This document shows, one piece after another, positions 1-12,065 of a stretch of 64,000 nucleotides of DNA (its first letter is position 1; the number at the start of each line of letters is the position of its first letter). Made by a program: the position numbers and the translations under genes. Below the pieces are notes generated by a model that was not told the origin of the DNA, did no database searches, and saw nothing but the letters and a program-made list of their open reading frames with translations. This DNA is from Hirsutella rhossiliensis (lineage: Eukaryota > Ascomycota > Sordariomycetes > Hypocreales > Ophiocordycipitaceae), in the NCBI RefSeq assembly GCF_020360975.1, contig NW_025408669.1, positions 7,006,001-7,070,000 on the forward strand, given 5' to 3'.

Positions 1-264
1 GGCTTGCGCATCAATGATTCCAAGGACGTGCTGCTCTACGGCGGCGGCCTCTACAGCTTCTTCGACAACTATGGCCAGGTCTGCGTGGGGCAGAACAACT
101 GCCAGGACAACATGATTGCCATCGACAACTCCCAGGTCGAGCTCTTCGGCGTCAGCACAAAAGCCAGCATCGCCATGGTGACTTTGGATGGGCAGCCCGC
201 TGCCAAAGATTCGGACAACCGCAACAACTTTTGCGCGGCCATTGCAGCCTTTGAGACGTCGTAG
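1..264 (+). CDS. GH55 exo-beta-1,3-glucanase, C-terminal fragment
   Basis: The gene enters from outside the window in frame 1. The visible 87 residues match the end of the second pectate-lyase-like beta-helix of fungal GH55 glucan 1,3-beta-glucosidases: LLYGGGLYSFFDNYGQ, a cysteine pair in the segment VCVGQNNCQDN, and the late stretch FGVSTKASIAMVTLDG. GH55 enzymes are secreted and release glucose from beta-1,3-glucan in fungal walls or biomass. A TAG stop closes the frame at 262-264. The same frame then stays open for another 73 codons to a TGA at 484-486 and encodes a Pro/Gly/Ser/Ala-rich tail ending in a Thr/Ile/Val stretch, the kind of tail many fungal wall proteins carry. The annotated end may therefore be a recent nonsense change, a read-through site or a sequencing error. 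The family call is firm; the true C terminus is not. Confidence 0.85.
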   Translation, partial: GLRINDSKDVLLYGGGLYSFFDNYGQVCVGQNNCQDNMIAIDNSQVELFGVSTKASIAMVTLDGQPAAKDSDNRNNFCAAIAAFETS

Positions 265-486
265 GGCGGCGATCTCGAGGAGCTGGGCGATGGCTCTGTT
301 CCCAAGGCGAACCCGCCGACTCCCTCCGGCGGTGGCAGCAGCGCGCTTCCAGCACGAGGCGCACCCCCCGCGGCGGTCAGCGTGGAACCCGCGGCTGTCC
401 ACGGAGAGGCGTCTTGGTCTTGTGGCGCCGTGACGACAATCATGGCGACCACGACGATATTCATCACGGTCACTGCGATTCCCTGA

Positions 487-1515
487 ACATAACGACTAGA
501 CGTACATATATGAAGAAAAATGTCGGAGGTAAAGCATTGGGCATGTCGTTCTGTCTAGCCACATTTTTTCTCCCCACACGCGTTTCTTGTCTGGCTCCTC
601 GCTTCTCGGCACGTGGGCGGCATGGGGTTGGAGACGACGTGGAGGCGCTCGCCAATGCATCTTGATGAGTGCAGCCCTTGGGCCAACGCGTCGGGGAGGA
701 TAGGTTGGACGAGCGTTCGGATTTGTGTAGTAGGCAGTTTTTCCCTAGACAGCTCTAAAATATAAGACAGACGCATAGTTGAAAACGTTCTGGCGAATTG
801 TCCCTGCATGATTGTGCTGCAAATCAGGCGGAGACCGGCGAGTGAGTCAACGCTTTGGGCAGTGATAGATGAGAGTAGGCAAGGCCATGGAGGAAAGGGA
901 CGCTTCCAGGTAAACGTTTCCATGGGGATACTGGCAGCTCATGTGGCAAAAGGGGAGAAACAGAGCCAGTAGATAAAAAAGAAACAAGTCGTAGCGAGCT
1001 TGGGTGAATCAGGTCCAGATAATATTCGAATGTGATGAAGCAGCACGGCGGTTCGAATAGGGGGCTTCGGAAAGAAGCATGACGTACAAAAATAGAGACG
1101 AGGGCTCTTCCGAGCAGGATTGGTAGAGAACACAAGGTCACAACTACCTTGACTGGAGATCGCAGCTACCTCGCCGGGATCATACGTAAATGTTTTGACT
1201 TATCAGGACTGGGAGCAGGTCGGAGGATGACGCACAGGGCTGGTGGAGACGACTCGGAGATATCCAAATGCACCGCCTCAGCAAAGCGGAGCTGTGACCG
1301 TGGCGCAGGAGATGTGGCGTCAGCTGTATTGAATCCATGACAAGTTCTACGTCACCCACCTCGGCTATTGGTAATGACTAAGAACAGCCTGCTTTGTCTC
1401 GCCCGCTTGACCTCGAATCTCGTCCTACCGACCGGCTCGACCGAAGCCGATGAGCGCACGCTAGAACGCCAATCCCCCGCAGCCATCGCCGACCGCACCG
1501 CTCCATCCCTCTCCC
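487..1515. other. Intergenic region, no gene seen
   Basis: About 1 kb between the glucanase and the FIT-like gene. Short open frames occur on both strands but none has a recognisable domain or a convincing spliced form. The right part should hold the promoter and leader of the FIT-like gene. Confidence 0.5.
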
Positions 1516-2636
1516 ATGGCCACCATCCGCCGAGCCGGAGGAGCAGGAGGAAAAGGAGGCATGGAGGAAGAGACTGCCGGTGCTCCCAACAGCCGGGCGG
1601 AAGCGCCGGCGCGCCACCCGCCGCACCTGCCGACGCCGCTCGAGCGGGCGGCGCTCGCGCTGTTCCCCGTGATGCTCGCCTTCGGGACCGTCTTCTCCCT
1701 CGTTTCGCCCGAGACGCGGGCGGCGCCGTACGACGCGGCGTCGCAGTCGCATGCACAGGACGCGGCGGGGGCGCCGAGTTACTTTGCACGCAAGTCAAAC
1801 GTCTTCAATGTCGTCTTCGTCAAGCGTGGCTGGGGGTGGACGACGCTCGCCTTTGTTGTCTTTCTCGTCACGCATCCCAGCTACGGCAGCAACGACAACA
1901 GCAGCAACACCGGCTGGGACCTGACTCCGAGGCGTGCCCGCGCGGCGCTCCGGTGGACAGCCGTCACCGGGTGGTGGTTTCTCTTTACGCAGTGGTGTCT
2001 GGGCCCGCCCGTCATCGACCGCGGGTTCCGCTGGACAGGGGGGAGGTGTGAGCTTGCGCGGCGCGAGGTGGAGATGGGCGATGCGTCGGACGTGGGCGTC
2101 GGGGAGATGCTCACGGCCGTGGCGTGCAAGGCGGCGGGCGGGCGGTGGCAGGGCGGGCACGACATCTCGGGCCACGTGTTCCTGCTCGTCCTCGGCACCG
2201 TCTTTCTCATGCACGAGGTTGGGTGGCCGCTGTTGCGGTGGAGCAGTGCCTGGCGCGAGGAGAGGTGCGTCGTCATGCCCGACGGGGCCATCAAGGGTGC
2301 AGGCGTCGAGGCGGGCGACCCGAACTCCAATCAAGGACGAAGTCGACCGGCCGACGGCTGGGAGGGACGCTATGCGCTCGGGGCGGGTGGCAAGATTGTG
2401 CTGGTGGTTGCGGGCTTGAACCTGTGGATGCTGCTCATGACGGCCATTTACTTTCACACCTGGTTCGAAAAGGTACGTCCCCTTTCCTTCTTCCCGGGTC
2501 TAGGTACTCAAGGACGTTGCTGACGGCTCGGTAGTTGACGGGTCTTTTGACGGCGCTGCTGGGATGGTATGTCGTCTATGTTGTGCCGCGCTTCGTGCCC
2601 GCGCTGCGGGCGTGGGTGGGACTGCCGGGGATATAG
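1516..2636 (+). CDS. FIT family (Scs3/FIT2-like) ER acyl-CoA diphosphatase
   Basis: Exons 1516-2472 and 2535-2636 give 352 residues; the 62-nt intron splits the gene in phase 0 after the motif YFHTWFEK. FIT proteins are ER multi-pass enzymes that cleave acyl-CoA diphosphate bonds and keep lipid-droplet and phospholipid balance. Seen here: hydrophobic segments near residues 43-63, 106-120, 145-165, 219-240 and 290-314, the loop HDISGHVF (His215, His220) and the second histidine at about 314, which match the two conserved histidine sites of the family. After splicing the last exon adds a hydrophobic helix ending in a short tail, as expected. The start chosen is the first ATG; a second in-frame ATG lies 15 codons downstream and is also possible. 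The Arg/Gly-rich N terminus is poorly conserved in such proteins. Confidence 0.85.
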
Positions 2637-3042
2637 GGGGATGAAAATGGAAGGCCGGTCATGGGTGAAATGGGAATGCGTGCGTGGGAGGCTTGGTTTG
2701 GTTGGCTGTGTATAGCAGGAATGTCTTGGAGGACGGTTGCTGCGGACTCGGGGAGAGGATGAATGATGAGGAGACGGTGGCCCGCAAGTAGAGGGAGCAT
2801 GGTGGTATATCCGGCGGACTGGTTTTAGATGACTACCAATCGACAGAGACATAGAAGCCAAATTATAGGGACGTGAACTGGATCAGAAAACATCTGTTCT
2901 GGTCTCATCTCGAAAGGGTTGGCCTGGTTGCGGGGAGACTCAGCTACCCTATACTTACCACCGCTTCTTCCCCTCCTCGGTCACTACTCACATTTCGTCT
3001 CACTCGTCGCCCCATCGATCGGATCGAACAAGAAGAGCAACC
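2637..3042. other. Intergenic region, 3' UTR plus promoter
   Basis: About 400 nt between two genes on the same strand. It should contain the FIT-like gene 3' UTR and the promoter of the Ap4A phosphorylase gene. No other feature seen. Confidence 0.5.
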
Positions 3043-4081
3043 ATGTCGCGGGCGGCAATCAAGGCCCCTGCACAACTGCCGGAGCTGGTGAGGGCGGCGT
3101 TTGCAAAGGCCCGCACGGAGGGCGAGGTGCAATATTTTCCCACAAAGGTGACGCTGCTGTCGGTGGGATCCATTCCGGTATGGCAGCTCGAGGCATCTAC
3201 AGTCTCCCATGGGTAGCCTTGGACCGGCCGACTGACTCTCGTACCCCCAGTTTCAACTCCGCTTCTCCCCGGCCCTGGCCAACAAGCCGCAGCGCGCCGG
3301 CCACGCGCCGCGGGAGCAGCCCGTGGACCCGTTTGCGTACCCGCCGCGCCGCCTGTTCGTCGCGGACCTCGGCCCGTCGCATTACCTGGTGCTCAACAAG
3401 TTTGCCGTTGTGCCGGAGCACTTTATTCTCGCCACCAGGGAGTTTAGGCCCCAGACGGGCGTGCTCGACGAGGCCGACTTGGAGGCTACGTTGGCGTGCA
3501 TCCGGGCCTACCGGGACTCGCGGGAGGATGGGGACGGGCTGTTTGCGTTTTTCAACGGTGGTGAGCACTCGGGGGCCAGTCAGCCGCATAGGCATATCCA
3601 GCTGTTGCCCGTGGCTAGGATGAGGGAGGGCCTAGACGACGGCGCTTCATGGAGCCTCCTCGCCACGAGCCCCCATCTCGACAAGGCGCCCTTTGCCACG
3701 TTTTCGGAAAAGATTAGCCAGAGCACGTCGCCGCGCCACCTCCACGCAGCGTACCTGCGCCTCTACCGCCAAGCATGCCACGCGGCCACGGGCACGGCGC
3801 TACCTGCTGGGGATGAGGGCGAGGGCGAGGCGCGCATCAGCTACAACCTGGCCATGACCGAGGACACGCTGGTGGTGTGCCCGCGGCGGGCCGAGGGCGG
3901 CGAGGTACGCAGGCCGGCAGAAGGCGGCGGCGGCGAGGTGGTGGGCAGGCTGGCGCTCAACGGGACGGTGCTGGCGGGCACGGCGCTGGTGAGGAAGCAG
4001 GAGGAGTGGGACGCGCTGAGGGAGGATCCGGGGGGGTTGGTGCGTGTGCTTGGGAGGATTGGGGTGCCGAGGGGGGAGTGA
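3043..4081 (+). CDS. Ap4A phosphorylase / ATP adenylyltransferase (Apa1/Apa2 type)
   Basis: Exons 3043-3177 and 3251-4081 encode 321 residues, close to the usual 320-330 of yeast Apa1/Apa2. The enzyme phosphorolyses diadenosine tetraphosphate to ATP and ADP in the cytosol. Visible marks are the N-terminal FQLRFSPAL segment directly after the intron, DPFAYPP, the loop FFNGGEHSGASQPHRHIQLLPV region with the HxH-type histidines of the GAFH/HIT-like superfamily, and the C-terminal SYNLAMTEDTL segment. The 73-nt intron starts GTATGG and ends CCCCCAG; without it the N-terminal 45 residues, which complete the nucleotide-binding fold, would be lost. The segment before the C-terminal strand contains a Gly/Glu-rich insertion that looks lineage-specific. 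Confidence 0.9.
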
Positions 4082-4713
4082 GAGAGGGGTGCTTTGCGTG
4101 GTGTTTTATTCACATGGCTGGACGCTCCAACTTGTGATGTTATCCGAGGAGATGAAGGCGCCACGGAGAAGCTTGGAAAGAGTTCAGTAAACAAGTCGAT
4201 AGACGAGATATCTGGATTAGAGCTCAAGATACGGCACAGTCCACTTCGTAGATGAGTCCCATTTGCTCAGCCTTCACCGTTTTGTCCGTCTCTCCCTATC
4301 ACCATTTTATTCCCCTCTCGCAATCACCATTTTGTTCTCCTTTGTCAGGCACGTCTTGCATGGCCCTTGCTGCCTCTAGATCTAATACCCTGCCCCCCAT
4401 CAGACTCAAATGAGTCCCGAGTTTGCTCAAAAGAGCTGCTGTGTTTTGCCCATGTCCTGAGATCGCCCGTCTAACCCTAGCGCCGATGCTTTTCGCCTTT
4501 TCTCTCATCATGTTCGTGTTGCGTGTTCGTGTCGTGTGTCTCCTTGCTCGGTGAGATGGCCCTGCAGTCTGTGTGTCTGGAAAGGGGGAGTCCCCAGGGC
4601 GTACAGCCGACATGAATACGAAAGTTATGTCGAAACAAAAGAAATATATAAAGATGCAAAAGATCCACTGATGGAAGACAAAAGAGATGGGGGTGTGTTC
4701 GGCGGCGCTGACT
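4082..4713. other. Convergent intergenic region
   Basis: The region lies between two convergent genes and should hold both 3' UTRs. An open frame on the minus strand crosses it only because it runs on from the last exon of the next gene. Nothing else is supported. Confidence 0.5.
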
Positions 4714-6634
4714 CTAGAGTTGGCCGGCCTGGAGCAATCTCCATTTGCGGCTACAGGCGGTGATGCCGAACTTGTACGACCCACCGTTGTTATAGATGTA
4801 CCGACTGACGGCCGTCCACGAGATCTTACGTCTGAGAGACGTGTGGTGTTGATACTGTACGGCTTCTTGGAGGAGGAGGATCTGAGTAATGCGCGGTTAG
4901 ACATGAGACGACATGATGACCTCAAGAGAGGCAGAACAGAGAATCAGGCAAGGAAAGGGATCTTACATCATACGGCTCCCAAACAGGCCGCCGGACTCGC
5001 TGCTCCTTAGGCAGCATGAGTTTACGGCGGTGGCCCCGGAGCGTCTCCTCGGCCCCGGAAAACACGTGGCTCAGCTTCCTTAAGATGATGCTGTAGGGCA
5101 CCTTCTTGTCGCGGCTTTCGGCACGGTCATTGAGCAGCATCGTCTCCACAAATGTCTTGGTGACGGGATCCATGTCATCGATTTTGCCAAACCGGGTCCC
5201 CTTCGGCTGCTGCGATGTAGAAGAAGCAGGGGAAACAGAAGGAGCAGAAGAAGCAGGATCCGAATCAGAGCAAATGGACGACGACGGGGAGCGGTCCTGG
5301 GCCTTCATTTTGGATGAGAGACGGTTGCTTCGTCGTACCCGGGAGACACGTCCTTCCATGACGGGTGGTATTTCAGGGGCGATGCTGGGGAGTCGCTTCC
5401 TGGACCTGCGTGCGGGGGTCCTGGTGCTTGGGGACTTACTCTTGGCTGACGCCTTGCCCTCGCGGCCTGAAAAGGCCATGGCAGGGGAGGAGGAGGCACA
5501 AGGTAGACTCGGGTCAAGACCAGAGACGCCCCCAGCGGATCCGCCGGCCTTGGAAAGGGACAGGGCGCAGGGAAACTGGCCCTCCAAGTCGGACTCTTCG
5601 GACATGCCAGAAAGAGATGCCCCCGAGGACCACGACCCCAAAGGAGACGAAAAAGTCTCCCAAAAGGGGGGCAGCGGCTGGGAGACGGGCTGCGGGAAGA
5701 AGTAGGACGGCGATGAGTCAAGCCAGCTCTTGGCCGGGGCGGTGAATAACCCCATTTCCGTCTCCGGGTAGGGCGAGATGCTGCTGCCCTCAACTCCATC
5801 CAAGCAGGGATAGCTTACGTCCTGGAGGACCAGAGGGGGAGCAACCGTCGACGCTGCAAGCGTGTCGGCGCCGGGAAGCTCGTACGTCGGCCACGGAATA
5901 CTCAAGGCAATGTCTGTCTGTCCAAAGGGGTCCCACGACGCGGCCGGCATGAGGGCGGCCTGCTCCTGGACGTGAAGATTGTGCTGCTGTTGCTGCTCGT
6001 GGCACCACCAGTCCGGAGAGTAGCTGCCCAAGCTGCCGTCGGCTACGATGGCGGCGGACGTGGCGGGCTCCCCATCGCTCCAGGTTGGGGCGGCCGTCAT
6101 CATGAGGCTGGCCCTTCTCTTTATACCCTCGGCCTCGTGGAGCCAATGGGCGTAGCCGGTAGACGGGGGCAGCAGTGGGCCTTCGGCGTTGTGCTCGGGC
6201 CTGGGAAGGATGACTTCGGGGAAGTAGTTCGGATCCTGTGAGTTTAGACGAAGATGTGTCAGCTGACGGTTCTTGATGTTTGTTGAAGCCATATAGCGAG
6301 GTGGAAAATCAAACAGAAAAGGAGAAATGAGAAGGGAGCCAGGTATGCCTGCAAGTTGAGAACACGACGGGTCCGACACAGCAACAGGGATGAGGGTGGT
6401 TTTGTGATGGCTTGGGAACGGGAACATTGCTTCTGCAGATAGGGGATAGTTTGGTGGTGAATATTTCAAAAGAAAAGACACTGAAATAAATTGAACACGG
6501 CGGGTATTGGAACAAGACAGAGAGAGAAAGAGACTTACAAAAGTGCGTCCGCTCTGATGGTAGTAGCTTTCGGAGAACACCATATCCCCTCGCACGCCGC
6601 CAGGGCAGTAGTCATAACCGCCAGAGTTCAACAT
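4714..6634 (-). CDS. Myb/SANT-like DNA-binding protein
   Basis: Exons on the minus strand: 6634-6539, 6235-4967 and 4881-4714, giving 510 residues. The first intron (6538-6236, GTAAGT to CACAG) is 303 nt, a multiple of three and free of stops, so retaining it would add 101 residues. The second intron (85 nt) has a CTAAC branch point. The middle is low-complexity: Ser/Pro-rich with a QQQQ run and basic patches such as RRSRKRLP, consistent with a nuclear protein. The C-terminal part, reached only by splicing, reads as a Myb/SANT-like helical domain: RPVWEPYD-ILLLQEAV, KISWTAVSRYIYNNGG, and a closing CSRKWRLL. Likely a transcriptional regulator; the targets are unknown. A possible 5' UTR intron (donor GTAAGT at 6920, CTAAC branch, acceptor near 6800) supports a long leader. 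Confidence 0.7.
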
Positions 6635-9600
6635 CGTGATAATGAGGACGTGTTCGAGGCACCAAGCGTTTCGGTAGAGGCAGACGAGTTCTTAAGCTTT
6701 TTAAACGTTCTCCGTATCTTCTAATAGACTTGTTCCGAGTCGACACCCGTTGTTGAGGCCTGGACCCTGGTCCAAAGCAACGACAAGGAAGAGGGCTGAC
6801 TGACTTTCTCGAGATTTTGTCGAATTCTACTGCAGCTTGCCGCTATCGGGAGTTAGCGGTGGACAAGAATGGGTGGAATTGCAAGCTGGAGGGAAGAATA
6901 TTCGTTTGGAGCAGACTTACAGAGACGAAGAACTGCGAGGTGAAGTGTGGTTGGAGTGAATTCAGAAGGAAACGCAGACGGGAGCGGCGGCAGCGTGCCG
7001 TCCAGGTGGGCCTGGAAGCTCCCAGGCTAAGTAGATGGTGAGCGGCGAGTTGACCTCGCCGAGTTGTAGACGAAGATGGGAACGATGATGGATTAAGGGG
7101 AAGGTTGATGATGAAGAAAACTGGTAGAAGAAAGAGAAGGAAGAGAGGATGGGGGAGACGCTTTGAAGATATCTCAGAGAGAGATGGGAACTATATATGG
7201 GGCTCCTGATGGGACGCTCGTGTTTCAAGGCCTGACAGACAGTAGGCCTGTTGTCGGTGAGGGCAGTAGTGAATCAATGATGGATGGGTCCTTGACGAGG
7301 GGGGAGTGAGCATATGAATGACCAGAGAGACGCCACCGCATCTACCACGTGCTGTTGAAGACTGGCAGCAGGGGGCAGAAGGGCAGGCCATGTTTCGAGC
7401 CCGAAGCTGAGATGAGAAGCATCAACGGCCAATCAATGAGGCCTGTTCCCTGAAATGCGTGAAATGGAGGCAAAATTTCTCGCTTGGGCGTTCATGGCGC
7501 TCACAGGTTGCTCCTCAACGCGTGTTGTGCATCAGGAGGCTTCTTTCCGGGGCCAGGGGGGGTGAAGACTGGGGTGGAGGCGCGGGTTCTTCGTCTGTTT
7601 CTTTTTCGAAGCTTTGCCATAAGATGTGATGTGACTTTGTTCGACTCCACTTCCTCCTGGGAATCCAGCCAGGGGACGATGGCGGGCGTCCAAGCTTTTC
7701 CCGTGAAGCTCATCCTGGCCGCTTTCTATCATGAGAACGATACTGGGGACCTGACGTGCAGATCGATTGTGAATTTCTAAGAGAATGTCTGGCAGTCACG
7801 TCAGAAACAACAGCCACGTCGCGTGGCGTGCCTCCAAATCACCACAAGAGGCCGAGGAGGCGAGGATTGACGCGTGGCCGTTGCCTCTGTACGGGGACAC
7901 CAGCTGATTCGACGCTGAAGCTTCAGTCCACGAGTGAAGAGGCACAACTAGATGTCGGACGGGGGGTAGCTTGGATTTGATGGTGATCCAGGGTGGGTCG
8001 TGAAGATGAAGCACGGGGCGCGAGAAGAGGGGCTGGGGCTTGACGTGGGGGAAAGGCCTGGAGGCGTGGGTTTTGGTGTTGGCTTCCATGGTGGACGAGC
8101 AGGTTCTGGGACGGGGGAGGAGATCTGTCAAGCGGTTGTGGATCATGTCATATTGGGGAGAAGATGCTCGTCACAAGCTAGCATGATATCATCCACCTTC
8201 GTTGCAGCAAGCAGCAAGCACCAGAAGAATAATGTCCCGGCTCCTCTCCCTTGGTCAGCCACGAGCCATCAGGAAAGAAGAAGACATCGTGAATGAGCCG
8301 CCAGAGGGCCCGTGAAGACCCCAGCCGCTGCAGAGTGAATTCTCCGTGTGCGGCGTGCCTTGCATATATCCCTCGCCTGCCTTTCCGGGGGGGGGGTGTG
8401 CGTGGCGGAGATCGCGGCACCCAGACCCCCTCCCCCCCTTGGATACGCCACGCAGCATCGACTGTTCTGCCGGATTCAGATCACTTCAACCTTGATGCCC
8501 CCTCCCCCCCCTATCCCGCCACGTCCGTGTCGTCGGCGTCGGGATGCGTCCCGGCCACGTCTTTCTGTCCCTGGCTGTCAGGGGGGGTGGGAGGGGGGAG
8601 ATCGGAGGAGGAGGGCCGTTTGGGGGTCGTGTAACGGGGCATGGGGCGCTGGCAAGGCACAGGGCTGCATTGTAGGTGCAGTGGTAAGGCTGCTTCTTGG
8701 CAGTGTCTGCCGTCCTTTGTATGGGGAATGGTAGATTGTGCGCTCTGGGGCTCTCGGCCACGCGTCTTGTGCCTCGGCGGCATCGTGGGGAGAAGAAGAT
8801 TGATTTGGTGTGGATAGCTCCGGCAGGATGGGTATGTCTCCTATGACGAGAGGGTAGCTTGGCTTGCGTCATGTCGTGCCTAACATGGGGAGGAGGCCCA
8901 TCAGACGACTCAACCGTGGCCCGTATGGGCGGTTATCCAGCCGTGTAGTTTCAAACTCGCGGGTCACGTCCGTTTGCTCGCCCGCCCTCTTTGGTTTCGA
9001 TTTCTTTTTCCTCTCGCCGCTTTCCGAATCGCCCTCTACCCATGATACGAAAAACCCAAGAGAAACTATGTAGACCCCTTTCCTCGCTCGCCCCAGGTCT
9101 GGCCAAGCAAGCATCAGATCAGACGCGGCGTCGACCCAACGCCACAGCCACGGGAGAGCCCGACGACCGGTTTCTTGGAATTGACAGTATTGCCATTCCC
9201 AGTTGGTCGTGCATGAGACCTGTCACGCGTGCCCAAGTCTCCGGGCCCCGTCCCTTGTGTTGCTTCGGCCCCTCCGCGCTTGGTAGCTGCAGGGCGGGAG
9301 GAGCTGGGATCTGGAAGAGCTTCCCGCTTTTGGTCGATGGGGGTTCCACCAACGACGAGGAAGACGACGATGACGGACTTCTTGTTGCTATACAAGTGGA
9401 CGAGGTGATGGCAAGGGGTGTTGCTCTCCAACTCCAGTCTCTCCTCCGTGTCCCCCAGCCCTCCTTCGCTCCGTGACGCTGAAACCCTGCCAAGAAAAAC
9501 GATTTCAAACCCGTTGCAATGCGTCTCTCATATTCCCTGGCAATATCTCAAACAACCCATGAACGCCCGTGTCGACGGCGCGCCAAGACGACGGACAAGC

Positions 9601-10919
9601 AGCGGCGACAGGCCACGCGGGAAGCGTTTTCTTTGTTTATGTTTTCTTTCTGCCCTTTACGCTCTTGTTTGCATGTGCGACAACGGCCATGCAGCCGCCG
9701 CCGCGGCGTCTGTGGGTGGCCAGGCCAAGGAGAAGAGGGGAGGGGGGCTCCTGTCATCGACGCCCGGCCGCATAAGGCGCGTCCCCCCTCGCCAGGGGGA
9801 GAATGCCGATTCGGGCGATTTGATTCTTTTGCGCCTGCTGCTTCTCTGCTGTGCCTTCACCCTCCCCTTGCTTTCCCGCATGCCTTCCCCGACCGGACGA
9901 GCCGAGCGGGCACTGCATGAACTGCACATGGCTCTTCGCAGCGTTCGGAGACAAACAAAATACCCCGGCGGGGAGGAGGGGGGTCTGCTCCTGTGCGAAA
10001 GACCTGCACGCGTTGTTTGCCCGCGCAGGCGTCTGGACGCAGACAAAGATTCGAGAACACGGCATAGAAGGCTCGCGATTCAAAACCGGAAATAGAGCTA
10101 AACGACGAAGCTCCAAAGAGCAAACGACCACCCACCACGGCTACGGAGCCAGGGCCAAGCGGCACGGCCCGGAACGCTGCATGCTCCACAGCAGCAGCCG
10201 CACGGAGCCCCGGCCCGGCGCCCCGGCACACACGGTCCATCTCCAGGGCGCCGGGAGCCGGATGTGCTCTCCGCAACCGCGCTGCTCTTTCGCAGAAACG
10301 CTCCCGAGGGTTGCGTCTTGCTTGGTTCGGCCACGCGTTGGTCGAGGGCGGGTGGCAAAGACGAGCGGGCAGACACCCTCGGGGAGATCAGGACAAGCTG
10401 TCGGCATTCTCAAGGGCGGCACGTCATCGGCCACGCCCACGGCCGCGAGGGCTTGTGCGCCGGGAAGCGAGGGAAAACGACGAGCCCGTGTTTCAAACGG
10501 GACAGTCGGGTTCGGGCGGGGACTCGAGCAAGGACCGCTCGGGCTGGAGCGCCGACATCAGAGAGCGGCGTGGCTGCGCGTCAACGCCCGCCACGCCGTC
10601 GGCGCACGTACTCGCAGCTGAAGACGGGGTCGAAAGGGAAAAAGATTCGAAAAGCTGTCAGTGCAAAAGACGCCCGCCGTTGTTCCGCCAGCTACAGATT
10701 CTATAGATGCTGCTGAGCCTTTGATATCCGCGCCAAAAAAAACCCATCAACTCCACGCAACGTACATGGCTCGATATCCCTCGTGCCTCACCGGGCGCCC
10801 AAGTGGTGCCATGTCTCTTGCCCCTGAGCCAGCCTGCTGGGAGGCATGTCGAAATGGCCAGAGCGCCAAAGACGACTCGATAGATGCAAAACGCAGACGG
10901 CGAGCTTCAACCCGCTTGT
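6635..10919. other. Long gene-free region upstream of the Myb/SANT-like gene
   Basis: This 4.3 kb stretch contains many overlapping short open frames on both strands, as expected of GC-rich non-coding DNA. None has a known domain, and I found no set of splice sites that joins them into a sensible protein. The left part (to roughly 7.3 kb) is probably the leader and promoter of the Myb/SANT-like gene; the right end is the 3' flank of the Mrl1-like gene. Large upstream regions are common for fungal developmental regulators; a non-coding transcript here is possible but not shown. Confidence 0.45.
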
Positions 10920-12065
10920 CTAGTCGTCCCACTCCTCGTCCAGCTGGTCAATCAGCCGGTTCTCGGCATCCGAGTTGCGATTTCGACTGCTCGCGTTGGA
11001 GTTGAGATGGCTGTAGCCTCTCCTGCTCGGCAGGCAGCGAGCACCCCAAGACCAGACGATGACGAACATGTCCTACACGCCGAGCAAACAGTCAGCCCGT
11101 ACGGTGGTGGAGGGGCAGCTTGGGCCTCAGCCGAGAAGGACGCACGCTGATGAAGTCCCAGATGCCGGCCCAGAGGCTGTAGTTGGGCAGCTGGCGCCAA
11201 CCACGGGCATTGGTCACGGCGCGGTTGTAGAAGACGCCGCCCAGGACATAGACGAGGACGGCGATGAGGAGGATGATGCCAAACACGCTTCCCGGGCCGA
11301 CGCTGCCGGGCTTGTGGGGCTCCGCGTGGGCGCAGGCGTGGGCGGAGCGGGCCTCGAAAAAGTAGGCGCATTCGTCCGGGTCGGTGCCGACAAAGGAGAT
11401 GCTCGCCTGGGTGTTGCCGGGATCTCGGTCGCAGAGGAAGGAGATGGTGGCCGACTTTCGTCTCAGCGCCGTCTTGTCCTTGTCGTCCTTGGCCAGCTTC
11501 TCGACACGGTGGGGGGCCGGCGTCGAGGCTCGTGCGTGGATTGCGCTGCGGCTCTCCTTGGTCGACTTGCCGCCGCAGGGAGAACCGCCATGGTATTGCA
11601 AGACCAGCTTTCGTCCGCGGCTGCGCAAGTCCATCGACTCGGATCTGTGTGAACGAGGGGTAAGCATGTCAAGTCCAGAGGCCCCAAGCACACGCGCGAC
11701 TCAACCAACCCTATCGAATAGATGTTTCCGTGAGCCATGTAATATGCGCTCACGTTGGCCCAGAGATCCTTGTTGAGGCCGACGACGTCGGTCACGGGCT
11801 CGACGACGGCGCCGCATATATTGAGGGTAAAGTTTTTGCCATAGTCGTAGCCCTTGGCATGGTAGTCCTTGGAAGCGCCCGTCTTGTGCGGCTGATCCTT
11901 GTCGTGGCGCGCCGCCGTGTCCGGCCGCAAGTCGAAGAAGGCTCCGCTGCCCGTCGACGAGGTGGCGGTGCACGCCGGCACCGGCGTTGTCGTGGACGCA
12001 GCATGGTCCACTGCGCTGGCCAAGGCGGCGGCAGCGGCGAGGGCAGCAGCAAGGGAGAAGCGCAT
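10920..12065 (-). CDS. mrl1: Mrl1-like mannose-6-phosphate receptor homology protein
   Basis: Exons 12065-11710, 11644-11146 and 11072-10920 encode 335 residues. Mrl1 is a Golgi-endosome type I membrane protein with a mannose-6-phosphate receptor homology (MRH) lumenal domain that helps sort vacuolar proteases. Seen: an Ala-rich signal peptide (about 1-18), the MRH elements FTLNICGAV and LVLQYHGGSPCGG with paired cysteines, and later FLCDRDP and DECAYFFEARSAHAC, one transmembrane helix at about 238-259, and a cytosolic tail with ARGWRQLPNYSLWAG. The last exon, found by splicing GTGCGT to GTGTAG, ends in ENRLIDQLDEEWDD, the acidic tail expected of this family. The introns are 65 and 73 nt. Its start lies 606 nt from the divergent ERG24 gene. 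Confidence 0.85.

Noticed and set aside
9418..10621. Two overlapping forward frames of 225 and 256 codons
   Set aside because: Arg/Pro/Ser-rich, no domain, both strands equally open; typical of GC-rich non-coding DNA.
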